This document shows, in pieces, positions 53,034-62,352 of a stretch of DNA of 62,847 bases (the stretch's first letter is position 1; every line of letters begins with the position of its first letter). Made by a program: the position numbers and the translations under genes. Origin of the DNA: an uncultured Planctomycetaceae bacterium (GTDB lineage: Bacteria; Planctomycetota; Planctomycetia; Planctomycetales; Planctomycetaceae); assembly GCA_903924405.1 (NCBI GenBank), contig CAIYBH010000104.1:1-62847 (forward strand), in the 5' to 3' direction. The notes under the pieces were generated by a model. That model worked only from the letters and a program-made list of their open reading frames with translations, did not search any database and was not told where the DNA came from.

Positions 53034-55421
53034 CTACTCCCCGACGCCACCCAGTTCGCTCCAGTCCACCAGCTGAATCTCAGGCTGAATGATTTCCACA
53101 AAGTTTGTCCGGGAGCTGGTTTTCACACCTCTTCCCCCCCGCGAGTTGACCTGGTATTTCGTCTGACCGAAGCTCAGAACACTGTCATTGTCATTTCGAA
53201 CCCGCAGCGTGTCGCCCGGCCGAGAGAGCTGAACAACGCCCAGCAGATCGTCGTCAGCTTCCAGCTTGATCCCACGCACACCTTTCCCCGCGCCCCCCAG
53301 AATCGGTACCTCATCAATCCGAAAGTGCAGCACTCGGGCTTTTTTCGAAGCCATAAAGATCGTCTGTGCATCGCGGACGAGGTCGACATAGACAACCTGA
53401 TCACCTTTACTCAGTCGACAGTATTTGCGTCCGGCCTTCGTGGATGGAGTTCTGAAGAACTCAAACGGAAGACGCATGATCTGCCCGCTGCGAGTAGCAA
53501 TCAGCAGGGTCAAGCCAACCTCATCACCAACCGTCGCCAAATCAGCCACAAATCTGGCATCCGTGGTGATCGAAGCAATCACACTGACACCGTCCTGCAT
53601 CCGGGCACGCTTTGCCAGTGGCTCGCCATAACCCGAGGAGATCGGCAGTTGGTCAATCGGCAGCGTGTAAGCAATTCCGTCAGTACAGAAAAACACAACA
53701 TGATCGAGAGTACTGCCGGGTACCACGTTCAGCACCGAATCCCCCTCGCGAACACGCGTTCGAGAAACACTGCTGAGCTGTCCGACACGCTTGATCCAGC
53801 CATCCTTCGTGACAACGACGTTGGTGTTTTCACGCACGATATAGGCCTGTGGGTCGAAGTCTACAACTTCCTCGGCCGAACCCAATTCACTCCGGCGGGT
53901 ATCCCCGAAACTGGCAGCCACTTCTTCCAGTTCAGTTGTAATCAGTTTCCACATTTTGGTCTTTGACTTGAGAATCCCTTCAATCCGTGCCGCTTCAGCC
54001 TGCTTTTCAGCCAACTCCTCACGGATACGATTGATCTCCAGTCGCGAAATCCTGTAGAGCTGCAATTCCAGAATCGCATCCGTCTGAACTTCATCCAGTG
54101 GAAACTCAGCCATCAGCTTTTCTGCTGCGTCTTTACGCCCGCTGCTGCTGCGAATGATTTTCAGAGCCCGATCCAGCCCATCAAAGACAATCGCAAACCC
54201 TTCAAGAATGTGAATGCGACGTCGCAGTTGTTCCAGCTGAAACTCCAGCCGGCGTTTCACGGTCAGGAAACGAAAATCGAGGAAGTACTGCAGTAGCTCC
54301 TTCAGACTGAGAACCCGCGGAATCGTCTGCCCCTGCTCCCCGGGAATCAGACAGGTCGCGTTGTATCCAAAATTCTGTTCCAGCGAGGTGTGACGAAACA
54401 GATAGGCCATCACGGCCTCGGCATCAGCCCCGGGCTTCAGGTCAATCGCAATTCGCAGGCCGTTTTCTTCGTTGGTTTCATCGTTCACGGCCTCCAGCTG
54501 TGGCAATTTTCTGGCGGCAATCAGCTCACCAATTTCCGTCATCAGTGGTCCCGTTGTCGCTCCATAAGGGATTGAATAAATCAGAATGCGACTGGGATCT
54601 TCTTTTTTCCCCTGCCGATCAAACTTCCACTCCCCGCGAATACGGATTGACCCCTTGCCCGTTTCATACATTTCCCGCAACTGAGCTCGGTCCGTGACAA
54701 TGCGACCACCAAGCGGAAAATCCGGCGCTTTGACAAATCGCATCAACTGCGCCACCGAGGCCTCGGGATTCTCCACCAGATGCACGGCCGCTCTGATGAC
54801 CTCACCCAGATTGTGAGGTGGCATATTTGTCGCCATACCCACGGCAATCCCCGAGGACCCATTCACCAGCAGCGCCGGGTACCTCGCAGGCAGTACAATC
54901 GGCTCCTGATCGGCCGCGTCATACGTCGGACGCATGTCCACCGTTTCAAACCGCAGCTCGTTCATCAGGTTTTCAGAAAGTCGCGACAGCTTTGCTTCTG
55001 TGTAGCGGGAGGCCGCTGCACGCAGTCCCATAATCGATCCGAAATTTCCCTGGCCTACAACGAGTGGGTAACGCAGAGTGAAGTCCTGCGCCATGCGAAC
55101 GAGGGCCTCGTAAACGGCAATCTCACCATGCGGATGAAACGAACCCGTCGTATCCCCGCAGATCTTCGCGCATTTTCGAGTCTTGGCATCTGAGGTCAGC
55201 CGAAGTCGATCAAACATGACGTAAAGGATACGTCGCTGGACAGGCTTCAGACCATCACGCACATCCGGCAAGGCCCGCGATGTAATGACCGATAGCGCAT
55301 AGTTCAGGTAACGCCGACGAGTTTCGTCACTGATCGGAACAAACTGCACATTGGCATCCGCCTGTTCTCCAGTGCCTGACTGCGAGTCATCTCCCCGGTC
55401 CGTTAACTTTCTGCGAGCCAC
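53034..55421 (-). CDS. Divergent type IIA topoisomerase subunit A (GyrA/ParC paralogue)
   Basis: 795 residues. The breakage-reunion domain is clear: LPDVRDGLKPVQRRIL, RMAQDFTLRYPLVVGQGNFGSI and catalytic Tyr140 in AASRYTEAKLS. Numbering runs exactly 18 above E. coli GyrA. The helix read as HPHGDSAVYD in E. coli is HPHGEIAVYE here: Ser83 position is Ile101, Asp87 position is Glu105. The preceding GKY is GSF, and GSIDGD is GSIMGL. The C-terminal beta-pinwheel is present but the GyrA box is only a partial NSRGGRG. No gyrB/parE is adjacent. I read it as a second, divergent A subunit; whether it is gyrase or topoisomerase IV is open. Confidence 0.88.
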   Translation of the reverse strand: MARRKLTDRGDDSQSGTGEQADANVQFVPISDETRRRYLNYALSVITSRALPDVRDGLKPVQRRILYVMFDRLRLTSDAKTRKCAKICGDTTGSFHPHGEIAVYEALVRMAQDFTLRYPLVVGQGNFGSIMGLRAAASRYTEAKLSRLSENLMNELRFETVDMRPTYDAADQEPIVLPARYPALLVNGSSGIAVGMATNMPPHNLGEVIRAAVHLVENPEASVAQLMRFVKAPDFPLGGRIVTDRAQLREMYETGKGSIRIRGEWKFDRQGKKEDPSRILIYSIPYGATTGPLMTEIGELIAARKLPQLEAVNDETNEENGLRIAIDLKPGADAEAVMAYLFRHTSLEQNFGYNATCLIPGEQGQTIPRVLSLKELLQYFLDFRFLTVKRRLEFQLEQLRRRIHILEGFAIVFDGLDRALKIIRSSSGRKDAAEKLMAEFPLDEVQTDAILELQLYRISRLEINRIREELAEKQAEAARIEGILKSKTKMWKLITTELEEVAASFGDTRRSELGSAEEVVDFDPQAYIVRENTNVVVTKDGWIKRVGQLSSVSRTRVREGDSVLNVVPGSTLDHVVFFCTDGIAYTLPIDQLPISSGYGEPLAKRARMQDGVSVIASITTDARFVADLATVGDEVGLTLLIATRSGQIMRLPFEFFRTPSTKAGRKYCRLSKGDQVVYVDLVRDAQTIFMASKKARVLHFRIDEVPILGGAGKGVRGIKLEADDDLLGVVQLSRPGDTLRVRNDNDSVLSFGQTKYQVNSRGGRGVKTSSRTNFVEIIQPEIQLVDWSELGGVGE

Positions 55422-55843
55422 TCCGGCGCCCTTTTCTCAGTGTACGACAGAAATCTTCCGTATCCGGATCAGCAAAGAACACTTCCCGGATTCACAATTG
55501 CCACTCAGCCCGGCCGCAAGTGCTGCCAGATCACCCCCGGAGAACGGAAGAATTCGAAGGATCTCCAGCAAAATATGCGAACCTGCCACCCCCACTATAA
55601 ACAATCGCCCCGAAGTCCACAGCGCCGACTCCACCTGAATCCATGTCAACATGGGAAGACCTGGCAAAAAAAAACGATCGTTGAAAATAACGGGCAGACA
55701 CCTTTTCTGCTGTCTTTTTCACAGGAACTCAACACGCCTATTACTCAATCCCACACGCTGCGACTTCCGAATTACTTGGTGGGATAGATTCCCGATTCTG
55801 TCTTCCGGGAATGACCTGCGAAGCCCGGCAATCGGAAATTGAT

Positions 55844-55859
55844 CCTGATAGTGATCAGG
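55844..55859. promoter_or_regulatory. Inverted repeat CCTGAT-AGTG-ATCAGG
   Basis: Perfect 6-base arms with a four-base centre, 104 bases before the ATG at 55963. Position suits an operator or promoter element of the secreted-protein locus. Confidence 0.35.
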
Positions 55860-55897
55860 TCGGACTGGCCCGCTTGCCCGGTTTTGCATGGAAACGC

Positions 55898-55918
55898 TGT
55901 CCGAAAGGAATTCGGACA
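55898..55918 (+). promoter_or_regulatory. Leader hairpin of secreted-protein locus
   Basis: TGTCCGAA (55898-55905) and TTCGGACA (55911-55918) form a perfect 8-base stem with loop AGGAA, 44 bases before the ATG. It would fold in the mRNA leader and could affect stability or ribosome access. Confidence 0.4.
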
Positions 55919-55962
55919 CAGGCAGGCTCAGATTCTACGGCCAATCCACGGAGGGGGCTGAA

Positions 55963-56718
55963 ATGATACGCAAAGGGATTTTGGCGCTGACCATCAGCGT
56001 GCTCGGGACAGGCAGTGTCTTCGCAGACGAAAAGCCTGCTGCCAAACCAGCATCTTCGGGGATCGTCAGCTGGTTCCGAAATCGCAGTCATGCGAATGTC
56101 GATCAACCCGGCAAATCGGCCAAACCTGCTGTCTCCAATGGGAAACGTAAGCCCGCTGCTCCCGCAGTGGAACGAGCGGTTGTCAGCGACGCGGAACGTC
56201 AGGCCGCCGCAATCCGCCGCACCTCGGGAAGTGTTCAGGACAAAAGTCCAGCGGCCCCACCAACGGCGTCAATGCCGGCTCCACTCCGTCCCGCACCCGG
56301 AACGAACGCTCAGGCGGCCGTCAGGCAGCCTGCGGCTCGCAGAATCGTGCGACCAGCGTCCGCACCATCAGTTGCGATGATGCAACCACAGTCCGCTCCG
56401 GTACAGGCCCAGTCATATGGCCACGGGTACCCACAGACCGGCGCTGCACTGTATCCCGCACCCCTGCCGGGAATTCCTCAGCAGGTGGGTGGAACCGCGA
56501 TCGTGAATCCAGCCTTTCAGCCCCACGAAATGCTGTATCCGCATCAGTACAAAGCCCTGTACGGCCCTTATTACTACGAAGTTCACGGTGACTGGATGGT
56601 CACCCCGTTTGGAGTCTGGTCGCAGGAAAACTGGAAGCTGAAGGGCACTGAAGTGGACGTGAAGTACAAGTCCCACATCAGCCCGTTCTCCTTCTTTTCT
56701 GCTCCAGTCGTTCGCTGA
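55963..56718 (+). CDS. Secreted Pro/Ala-rich protein with Tyr-rich C-terminal domain
   Basis: 251 residues. Signal peptide MIRKGILALTISVLGTGSVF then ADEKPA. Residues 25-165 are Ala/Pro/Arg-rich and probably unstructured (PAAPAVERAVVSDAERQAAA). The last 60 residues are compact and aromatic: GPYYYEVHGDWMVTPFGVW then SQENWKLKGTEVDVKYKSH and ISPFSFFSAPV. The start has GGAGGGGGCTGAA before the ATG, a strong ribosome site. Family not recognised; similar C-terminal ends may recur in other planctomycetes, which I recall but have not checked. It heads the three-gene secreted run. Confidence 0.7.
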   Translation: MIRKGILALTISVLGTGSVFADEKPAAKPASSGIVSWFRNRSHANVDQPGKSAKPAVSNGKRKPAAPAVERAVVSDAERQAAAIRRTSGSVQDKSPAAPPTASMPAPLRPAPGTNAQAAVRQPAARRIVRPASAPSVAMMQPQSAPVQAQSYGHGYPQTGAALYPAPLPGIPQQVGGTAIVNPAFQPHEMLYPHQYKALYGPYYYEVHGDWMVTPFGVWSQENWKLKGTEVDVKYKSHISPFSFFSAPVVR

Positions 56719-56904
56719 ACCCGGCAACCATCGGTGCCTTTTTCCGCTCGATAGGCCTGCAGATTCCCCGTGAGTGACACCGCCGCACGGTCGTCATCGC
56801 ACCGTCTTCTTACGCAGGCGGCAGCATTGGTTTCCTGTGAAACTCCTGCTGACCGCTCGGTGTCCTGTCCCCCGAGGTAAGACTCTAACCCGCTTAGGTG
56901 ATCT

Positions 56905-57894
56905 ATGATCTCCGCAAAAACACTGTTCAGCATGGCCGTTGCAGCATGCATGGTCTCTGCCTCCGGTCTCTCCCTCGCTGAAGATGGCGTGGCACGTATC
57001 TCCGACCGCGGACGTGCTGGCACGATGGTGAAAACGCCCATCCAGCAGACCAGCTATTTTTCTCTCCAGAGCTGTGCGCCAGAGGGCGGCTGCAGTGAAG
57101 AAGCCGGCTGCGGGGCCGACGAAGCCGGGGCAGGGGAGGGGTGTAATTCAGATGCTGGCGAAGGCTGCAACAGCCACGGCGCTGCCGGACTCGGCGGCCA
57201 TGGACTGTTTGGCAACGGAAGCCACGGTCTGTTCGGCAACAGTGGTCATGGTGGAGACGGACACTCTGCTGGGCTGTTCGGCGGACTCTCAGGGTCGCGA
57301 GGAGGACGTGCGGGCACCAACGGAGGACACGCAGGCAGCCGTCACGGAGGCGCGGGAGCCAATCATGGTGGCTTCGGTCATGCCGCCGGCGGTGGGCATG
57401 CCGGGAACGGCATCATGAAAGGACTCTATCCCGGGCAGGCACACCACGGCAGGATTTACCAGCCACAGGACAGCAAAAAGTGGATCGCAGGGTTCGACGC
57501 CAACGGTCGCCGGATGATGTTCTGCAACGGATGCCACTGTAATCCGTGCCAGTGCAGCAGTGCTCATCATGGTGCCGGAAATGGTCACTACGGTGACGGA
57601 TCCCTCTTCGACTGCCTGTTCGGTTGGGCCATCCCCTCGGGCAACTGTGGCCAGGGCCTGCCCCTCGTCGGAAAGTACCACATGGTCTATGCCGATCGGC
57701 CAGACTATGTCAACCCCGCCGACACCCAGCTGTACGGTGCCGGCCAGTACGGTATGCCCATCACGGTCCCTCTGGCGCCGACAGTCAACTACCAGTACAA
57801 CTACAGCAGTGGTGTCCCATCCAGCCGGATCACAACGATTGGCACATGGAACCCGCAAACCTCAGCCCGCCCGCTCAACTGCCAGTCCTGGTAA
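56905..57894 (+). CDS. Secreted Gly/His/Cys-rich protein
   Basis: 329 residues with signal peptide (MISAKTLFSMAVAACMVSASG). A Cys-rich part (CAPEGGCSEEAGCGADE) is followed by a long Gly/His repeat region (residues about 90-170, with units like GGHGLFGNGSHGLFGNSGHGG). Then comes a folded-looking block with a cysteine cluster: KKWIAGFDANGRRMMFCNGC and HCNPCQCSS. The C-terminus is Tyr/Pro-rich (MVYADRPDYVNPADTQLYG). Histidine and cysteine density suggests metal binding or cross-linking in an extracellular matrix; this is inference. It follows the first secreted gene by 186 bases. Confidence 0.65.
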   Translation: MISAKTLFSMAVAACMVSASGLSLAEDGVARISDRGRAGTMVKTPIQQTSYFSLQSCAPEGGCSEEAGCGADEAGAGEGCNSDAGEGCNSHGAAGLGGHGLFGNGSHGLFGNSGHGGDGHSAGLFGGLSGSRGGRAGTNGGHAGSRHGGAGANHGGFGHAAGGGHAGNGIMKGLYPGQAHHGRIYQPQDSKKWIAGFDANGRRMMFCNGCHCNPCQCSSAHHGAGNGHYGDGSLFDCLFGWAIPSGNCGQGLPLVGKYHMVYADRPDYVNPADTQLYGAGQYGMPITVPLAPTVNYQYNYSSGVPSSRITTIGTWNPQTSARPLNCQSW

Positions 57895-58052
57895 CCACGG
57901 CAGGCTACTCTACCAAACTGTCGACTGCTCTGAATTCGTCATCTCAGTGTCCTTCTCACGCTGATGTTTGCTTTCACCGTTCACTCTGAACTGCCGTGAC
58001 ATGGAAGTGGCAGCACTTGTGAACCAGAACTGGTCTTCCGGAGTCTCGCGCT

Positions 58053-58688
58053 ATGAAACTCATGTCCAGCGTATTCCTGTCAGCAGTCGCTTTGTCCACC
58101 TGCTGCTCTTCTGCAATGGCACAACATGTCCACAGTCAGCCTGCACAGCAGGGAACCGTGATTGGCGAACACCATTGTCAGTCGGGACAGTGCGATGACG
58201 GCAGTTGCCAGTGTTGCCTCAGCCGCATCCGACTGTATCCCGATGCCGGCTGGAATCCTCCAGTACACTATCCGGTCAACCATGACTGGGCATGGTACAA
58301 CAATGCCTGGCCTAACGCGTTTTATGGAAATCCAGGCGGTGGATTTACAGCGCAATATCCGGTCGTGGCTCAACCGACAGACACCACACAACTCGGCTAC
58401 TATTATCACAAGGTCCCCACCTGGCAGCCCAGGCCAGACATGGTCCCGCCGGTGCCAAATCCAGCGATGTTCCATTCCCGGACATGCACAACCTGCGGTA
58501 ATGGCACTTTCCACAGAATGCACATGGCCGCCGCCGAAACCACGGCTCCAGCTACTCAGAAAGTGCAGACGGCAGCAGCAAAACCAAGCACGAAAACCGT
58601 GCGACCTGCAGCCTCGTCCGGCAAGGCAAAGCCCACTGTGCGGCCAGTCAAGTCCACCGGCTTCCGGCTTCCCAATCTGCTGGACTGA
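58053..58688 (+). CDS. Secreted Cys/Tyr/Trp-rich protein
   Basis: 211 residues with signal peptide (MKLMSSVFLSAVALSTCCSSAMA). The mature N-terminus has a Cys-dense stretch (EHHCQSGQCDDGSCQCCLSRI). An aromatic-rich middle follows (PPVHYPVNHDWAWYNNAW, YGNPGGGFTAQYPVVAQPTD), then a CTTCGNGTFHRMH motif and a basic tail (SGKAKPTVRPVKSTGF). No family recognised. The sequence composition links it to the two genes before it. A strong hairpin follows it, so the run of three genes seems to end here. Confidence 0.65.
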   Translation: MKLMSSVFLSAVALSTCCSSAMAQHVHSQPAQQGTVIGEHHCQSGQCDDGSCQCCLSRIRLYPDAGWNPPVHYPVNHDWAWYNNAWPNAFYGNPGGGFTAQYPVVAQPTDTTQLGYYYHKVPTWQPRPDMVPPVPNPAMFHSRTCTTCGNGTFHRMHMAAAETTAPATQKVQTAAAKPSTKTVRPAASSGKAKPTVRPVKSTGFRLPNLLD

Positions 58689-58989
58689 CCCACCGCAACG
58701 GGTTCCCCTGACAATCAGGCCGGTCACAGCCTCGACCTCAGGACAGACCCGATCGGCACATGAATTCGGAAACCAGACTCACCTCACGGCGGACCGAAGC
58801 CCGTGAGACGAGTCAACGAGTCCTCCTCCGTATCAGAAAGCCCGGCAGAATCCCTGCTGCCAGGGCTTTCTGATCATTTATGGACCACGCTTCTTTCCGA
58901 CTGCTGTTGATGCTGTCACCATCTCAGAGTCATGGACAGCCTCGCAGCGCCCCGCGCCCAGTGAAGTCCCGACCAACGTCCTGAAAGGC
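58689..58989. other. Intergenic region after secreted-protein locus
   Basis: 301 bases between the last secreted-protein gene and the convergent alpha/beta hydrolase gene. It contains the hairpin at 58832-58874. Nothing else seen. Confidence 0.5.
58832..58874. terminator. Long terminator-like hairpin
   Basis: ATCAGAAAGCCC (58832-58843) pairs with GGGCTTTCTGAT (58863-58874); then GGCAG (58844-58848) pairs with CTGCC (58857-58861) past one bulged A. That is 17 pairs around an 8-base loop. It lies between convergent genes, about 145 bases after the third secreted gene. Confidence 0.7.
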
Positions 58990-59988
58990 TCATGCGACAG
59001 TTTGCGAAGGACCACTTTCCGCCAGCACAATGCCGCCAGCTGACAGATCCGCCGCCAGACATGTCGCGGCATGCTCGAGGACCAGACGATCATACTCAGC
59101 AGGATTCACCGTCCGGGCCATGTTGTGCCTGGCCCCCGATGCGATCCAGAGACGCGTTGCCGGACCCGCAAGCGTCTGAATTCGACGAGCGATATTTCGC
59201 GAGACATAGGAATCTGAACCACCGGAAATCAACAGCACGCTTCCCGACTCAAGTCCCGAAACCTCATCCTCAAGATGCACATAGCGGCAGTTACGTCGAG
59301 CCTCGCTGACGGATATCGCGCTCTGCAAAGTTCTTGCAATGTGCCATTCAGGTAGAAATCGATATAGCCAGCGCGGCAATAAGAGGTCCACAAACCGATC
59401 TGCAAAGAAACGGATCATCGTCCTCGTGCCAAACGCGCTATCCGCAATCACGCCGCGAACTCGAGGGTACCGACAGCCTGCCAGCAGTGCCCCAACGCCA
59501 CCGCGACTGACACCAAACGTCAGGATCGGCAGCGTGCTCAACCGAGGGTGCGACTCAATAAATTCCATCGCCGCCCCGACGTCAAGCATCTCATACTCAG
59601 TCATCCAGTGGATCGGTGCGTAGTGTGCTGCCGAATCACTTTCCCCCTGATTACGAAAGTCAAACGCAAAAACAACGTAACCTTGCTGGATCAGAGCTTC
59701 GCAGTAGCGTGAGGCCATCCAGTGATTGCCTTTCAGCTCCGGCATGAACAGAACCATCCCCGGAGGATTTGCCAGATGCTCATTCAGCAGGCTGCCACGC
59801 AGCCGTACCCCGTCCGCCGTGACGAACTGAACTTCCTGAGCACCAGCGACGGGCGTCCCGGGAACCACCTGAAACTCAGGGGCCTTCTCGAAATAATCAC
59901 AGATACGGGGCGCAAGCACACGCGTAACGATCAGCACTTCCGCAAGTACCGCGGTCGCCAGTACGGCAAAAAGGATGAAAAGGCCCAC
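58990..59988 (-). CDS. Membrane-anchored alpha/beta hydrolase
   Basis: 332 residues. A single N-terminal hydrophobic helix (MGLFILFAVLATAVLAEVLI) anchors it. The alpha/beta-hydrolase core has nucleophile Ser161 in GVSRGG, an Asp in SGGSDSYVS and His in SGARHNMART, making a full triad; GMVLFMPELKGNH has the family's oxyanion loop position. Similar single-pass hydrolases (BAAT/dienelactone-like, DUF1749-type) act on unknown esters. It is the last gene of the leftward cassette, 156 bases after the ketosynthase stop. Substrate unknown. Confidence 0.8.
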   Translation of the reverse strand: MGLFILFAVLATAVLAEVLIVTRVLAPRICDYFEKAPEFQVVPGTPVAGAQEVQFVTADGVRLRGSLLNEHLANPPGMVLFMPELKGNHWMASRYCEALIQQGYVVFAFDFRNQGESDSAAHYAPIHWMTEYEMLDVGAAMEFIESHPRLSTLPILTFGVSRGGVGALLAGCRYPRVRGVIADSAFGTRTMIRFFADRFVDLLLPRWLYRFLPEWHIARTLQSAISVSEARRNCRYVHLEDEVSGLESGSVLLISGGSDSYVSRNIARRIQTLAGPATRLWIASGARHNMARTVNPAEYDRLVLEHAATCLAADLSAGGIVLAESGPSQTVA

Positions 59989-60144
59989 AGAGCAACCCCC
60001 GGGTCACCAGCATGCAGAGACGTATGCCCGATACAGTTCCAGCAAACACAGGAATGTCTGAAACAACGCCATCCTGTGCCAGCCTGAATCCGCCAGGTCT
60101 GCTTCAGAGAAAAGCTCTGCCCCTCCGCTCACTGCGGCCCGGAA

Positions 60145-61431
60145 CTATTCCTGAAACTCTGATAGTATGAGCGCCACATTCTGGCCGCCAAAGCCAAAAC
60201 TGTTGGAGAGCGCGGCTTTGATCTTCTTTTCCCGTGGCTGGTTCGGAATGTAATCAAGATCGCAATCGGGATCAGGAGTCTCGTAATTCGCCGTCGGAGG
60301 AAGAACTCCGTCACGGATCGCCAAAAGGCAGGTAATTGCCTCAACTGCCCCGGCTGCAGCGATCAGGTGCCCCATCATGCTCTTAATACTGGACACGGGC
60401 GTTCTCCACGCGTGCTCACCCAGCCCGCCTTTGATCGCCATCGTCTCTACCTGGTCGTTGACTTTCGTGCTGGTGCCGTGAGCATTCACGTAACCGATGT
60501 CTTCCGGATTCAATTCGGCATCACGCAACGCCATGCGAATGCAACTGATCGCCCCCCGTCCCTCGGGATGAATATCCGTAATCCGATAGGCGTCGGCCGT
60601 AGAGCCGTAGCCGCGAATTTCTCCATAGATTTTCGCCCCGCGAGCCTTCGCGTGCTGCAATTCCTCCAGAATCAGCATGCCGGCACCCTCACCCAGCACA
60701 AAGCCGTCCCGGTTCAGGTCAAATGGCCGTGAGGCCGTTTCCGGAGATTCATTTCGTTCCGACAAGGCCGTCAACAGGTTAAAACCAGTCACACCGAAGG
60801 GGTGGATCATGCTGTGAGCACCACCAGACAGCATCATGTCGGCATCACCCCGGCGAATGATCTCAGTGGCTTCTCCAATCGCCTGACTGGATGCAGCACA
60901 GGCGGTCAGGCAGTTCAGGTTGGGCCCCTGCGCATTAAACAGGCTGGACAAGTGTGCAGCCGGCATGTTCGGCTCAAGTTCCAGCTCAAAACGCGGATTC
61001 ATGCGGCAGATGAAACTCTCAGTGAAATTCTTCAGATCTACCTTGCCATCCCGCCATGCCTCCGTCACCAGGGACATAAACTGCAGAAAATTCTGCTGCC
61101 CTTCGCCCGCCCCGAGGTAAACACCAAATCGAGCCGGATTAAATCGTGGGTTCGCATGGATCCCGGAATCTTCAACCGCCTGCCGGGCTGCACCAATCGC
61201 GAAACGCACATTTCTTCCGGCGTCCACAAAACGCTTCGGATCTTCCACCTGGGTATCGAAATCGTACCCCCGCACCTCAGCGGCGAATTTCGTCGGAAAT
61301 CTTGACGCATCGAAATGAGTGATCGGGCCAACACCATTCCGACACTTCAACTGCGATTCCCACATCGACGGCACGTCGTTCCCAACCGGGGTCAACGCAC
61401 CAACACCTGTAACCACGACACGACGCTTCAT
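60145..61431 (-). CDS. Beta-ketoacyl-ACP synthase (FabF-type family)
   Basis: 428 residues, cytosolic. Condensing enzyme with the Cys-His-His triad: Cys178 in LTACAASSQ, His318 in NAHGTST, His355 in MMGHLIAAAG. The sequence is FabF-like but has an insertion around 112-165 (QQNFLQFMSLVTEAWRDGKV...NMPAAHLSSLF) not found in housekeeping FabF. With the adjacent dehydratase and ACP it probably extends a special acyl chain rather than bulk fatty acids. The 37-base gap to the dehydratase gene supports co-transcription. Start at 61431 (MKRRVVVTGVG) is standard. Confidence 0.9.
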   Translation of the reverse strand: MKRRVVVTGVGALTPVGNDVPSMWESQLKCRNGVGPITHFDASRFPTKFAAEVRGYDFDTQVEDPKRFVDAGRNVRFAIGAARQAVEDSGIHANPRFNPARFGVYLGAGEGQQNFLQFMSLVTEAWRDGKVDLKNFTESFICRMNPRFELELEPNMPAAHLSSLFNAQGPNLNCLTACAASSQAIGEATEIIRRGDADMMLSGGAHSMIHPFGVTGFNLLTALSERNESPETASRPFDLNRDGFVLGEGAGMLILEELQHAKARGAKIYGEIRGYGSTADAYRITDIHPEGRGAISCIRMALRDAELNPEDIGYVNAHGTSTKVNDQVETMAIKGGLGEHAWRTPVSSIKSMMGHLIAAAGAVEAITCLLAIRDGVLPPTANYETPDPDCDLDYIPNQPREKKIKAALSNSFGFGGQNVALILSEFQE

Positions 61432-61468
61432 GTTACGTTCCCTGTCCGACTTGTTTACTGATTGCTGG

Positions 61469-61957
61469 TCACGTTGATGAAGCCCCTGGCCCCGCCTTGC
61501 CCACAGTCAGTATATCCAGCAGATTCATGCGAAATACGAAATTCTTCTGGTCAATCCGGCTGAACTGCGGGTCATCCGTTTTCAGATGAGCAAACACAAT
61601 CTCTGCCGTCGCAACTGCACGATCGCCCACGCTGGCCTGCACCGTTGCACTGCCGCCCTCTTCACGGGCGTCCAGCAACTCGGCCGAATACACCAACTGA
61701 TCACCGGGGCAGGCCCAACTGTGGAATGTCACTTTGGGAACCTTGGCCAGAATCACGTTGTACCGGAATCCAAAATGTTCGCCCAACAGAATCCCGCCCG
61801 TCTGCGCCATGCCCTCGATCATCAAAGATCCAGGCATGACCGGAAAGCCCGGAAAGTGATCATGCAGATGCTCTTCTGCGAGTGACACGTTTTTGACAGA
61901 CTTTGCCCGCTTGCCCGACTCAAACTCAATGAATCGGTCAATCCAGTACCATCGCAT
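61469..61957 (-). CDS. 3-hydroxyacyl-ACP dehydratase (FabZ-like)
   Basis: 162 residues. Hot-dog-fold dehydratase with catalytic His34 in HDHFPGFPVMPG and Glu48 in MIEGMAQTGG, as in FabZ. The N-terminus MRWYWIDRFIEFESGK and KNVSLAEEHLH fit the FabA/FabZ family. The frame is open to 62269, but only the ATG at 61957 gives a normal N-terminus and it has GGAG nine bases upstream. It lies between ACP and ketosynthase in the leftward cassette, so it should dehydrate the ketosynthase products after reduction. No ketoreductase is visible in this window. Confidence 0.9.
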   Translation of the reverse strand: MRWYWIDRFIEFESGKRAKSVKNVSLAEEHLHDHFPGFPVMPGSLMIEGMAQTGGILLGEHFGFRYNVILAKVPKVTFHSWACPGDQLVYSAELLDAREEGGSATVQASVGDRAVATAEIVFAHLKTDDPQFSRIDQKNFVFRMNLLDILTVGKAGPGASST

Positions 61958-62352
61958 CGAACACAACTCCCGCAGTAATTCCCATCCCACCGCAATGACG
62001 CTGTGCACACGGTCACACAGTGTCTGCGCATCAGGTGACCGCCACAGGCCATCCCCCGAAGGCTCTGCCTTGACTGACCAGACATACATCGTACACGAAC
62101 TCGCCACACCTCGCCTTACGCGAAATGACGATAGCCCTCCGGAATCGCTGGCGCAGAAGCCGCCCCGTTCAGATTCGGTGCCACACACAAGCCCCGTGCA
62201 GACATCGCCCGCCGAAGACTGCCTATTCATCAGGAGCAGCAACGCACTCCTGCCGACAACTTCCTGCATAGGAACTTGTCCGGTGCCGCCTGATTGAGGC
62301 TGTCACAAAGAGGCCAACCCAGATGGCCCCCCTGTGCAGACCATGCAGGACA

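Larger units (their letters stand above)
55422..55962. other. Divergent regulatory region before secreted-protein locus
   Basis: 541 bases between the topoisomerase gene and the first secreted-protein gene. It carries two inverted repeats (55844-55859 and 55898-55918) in what should be the promoter and leader of the secreted locus. No reading frame here looks real. Confidence 0.55.
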
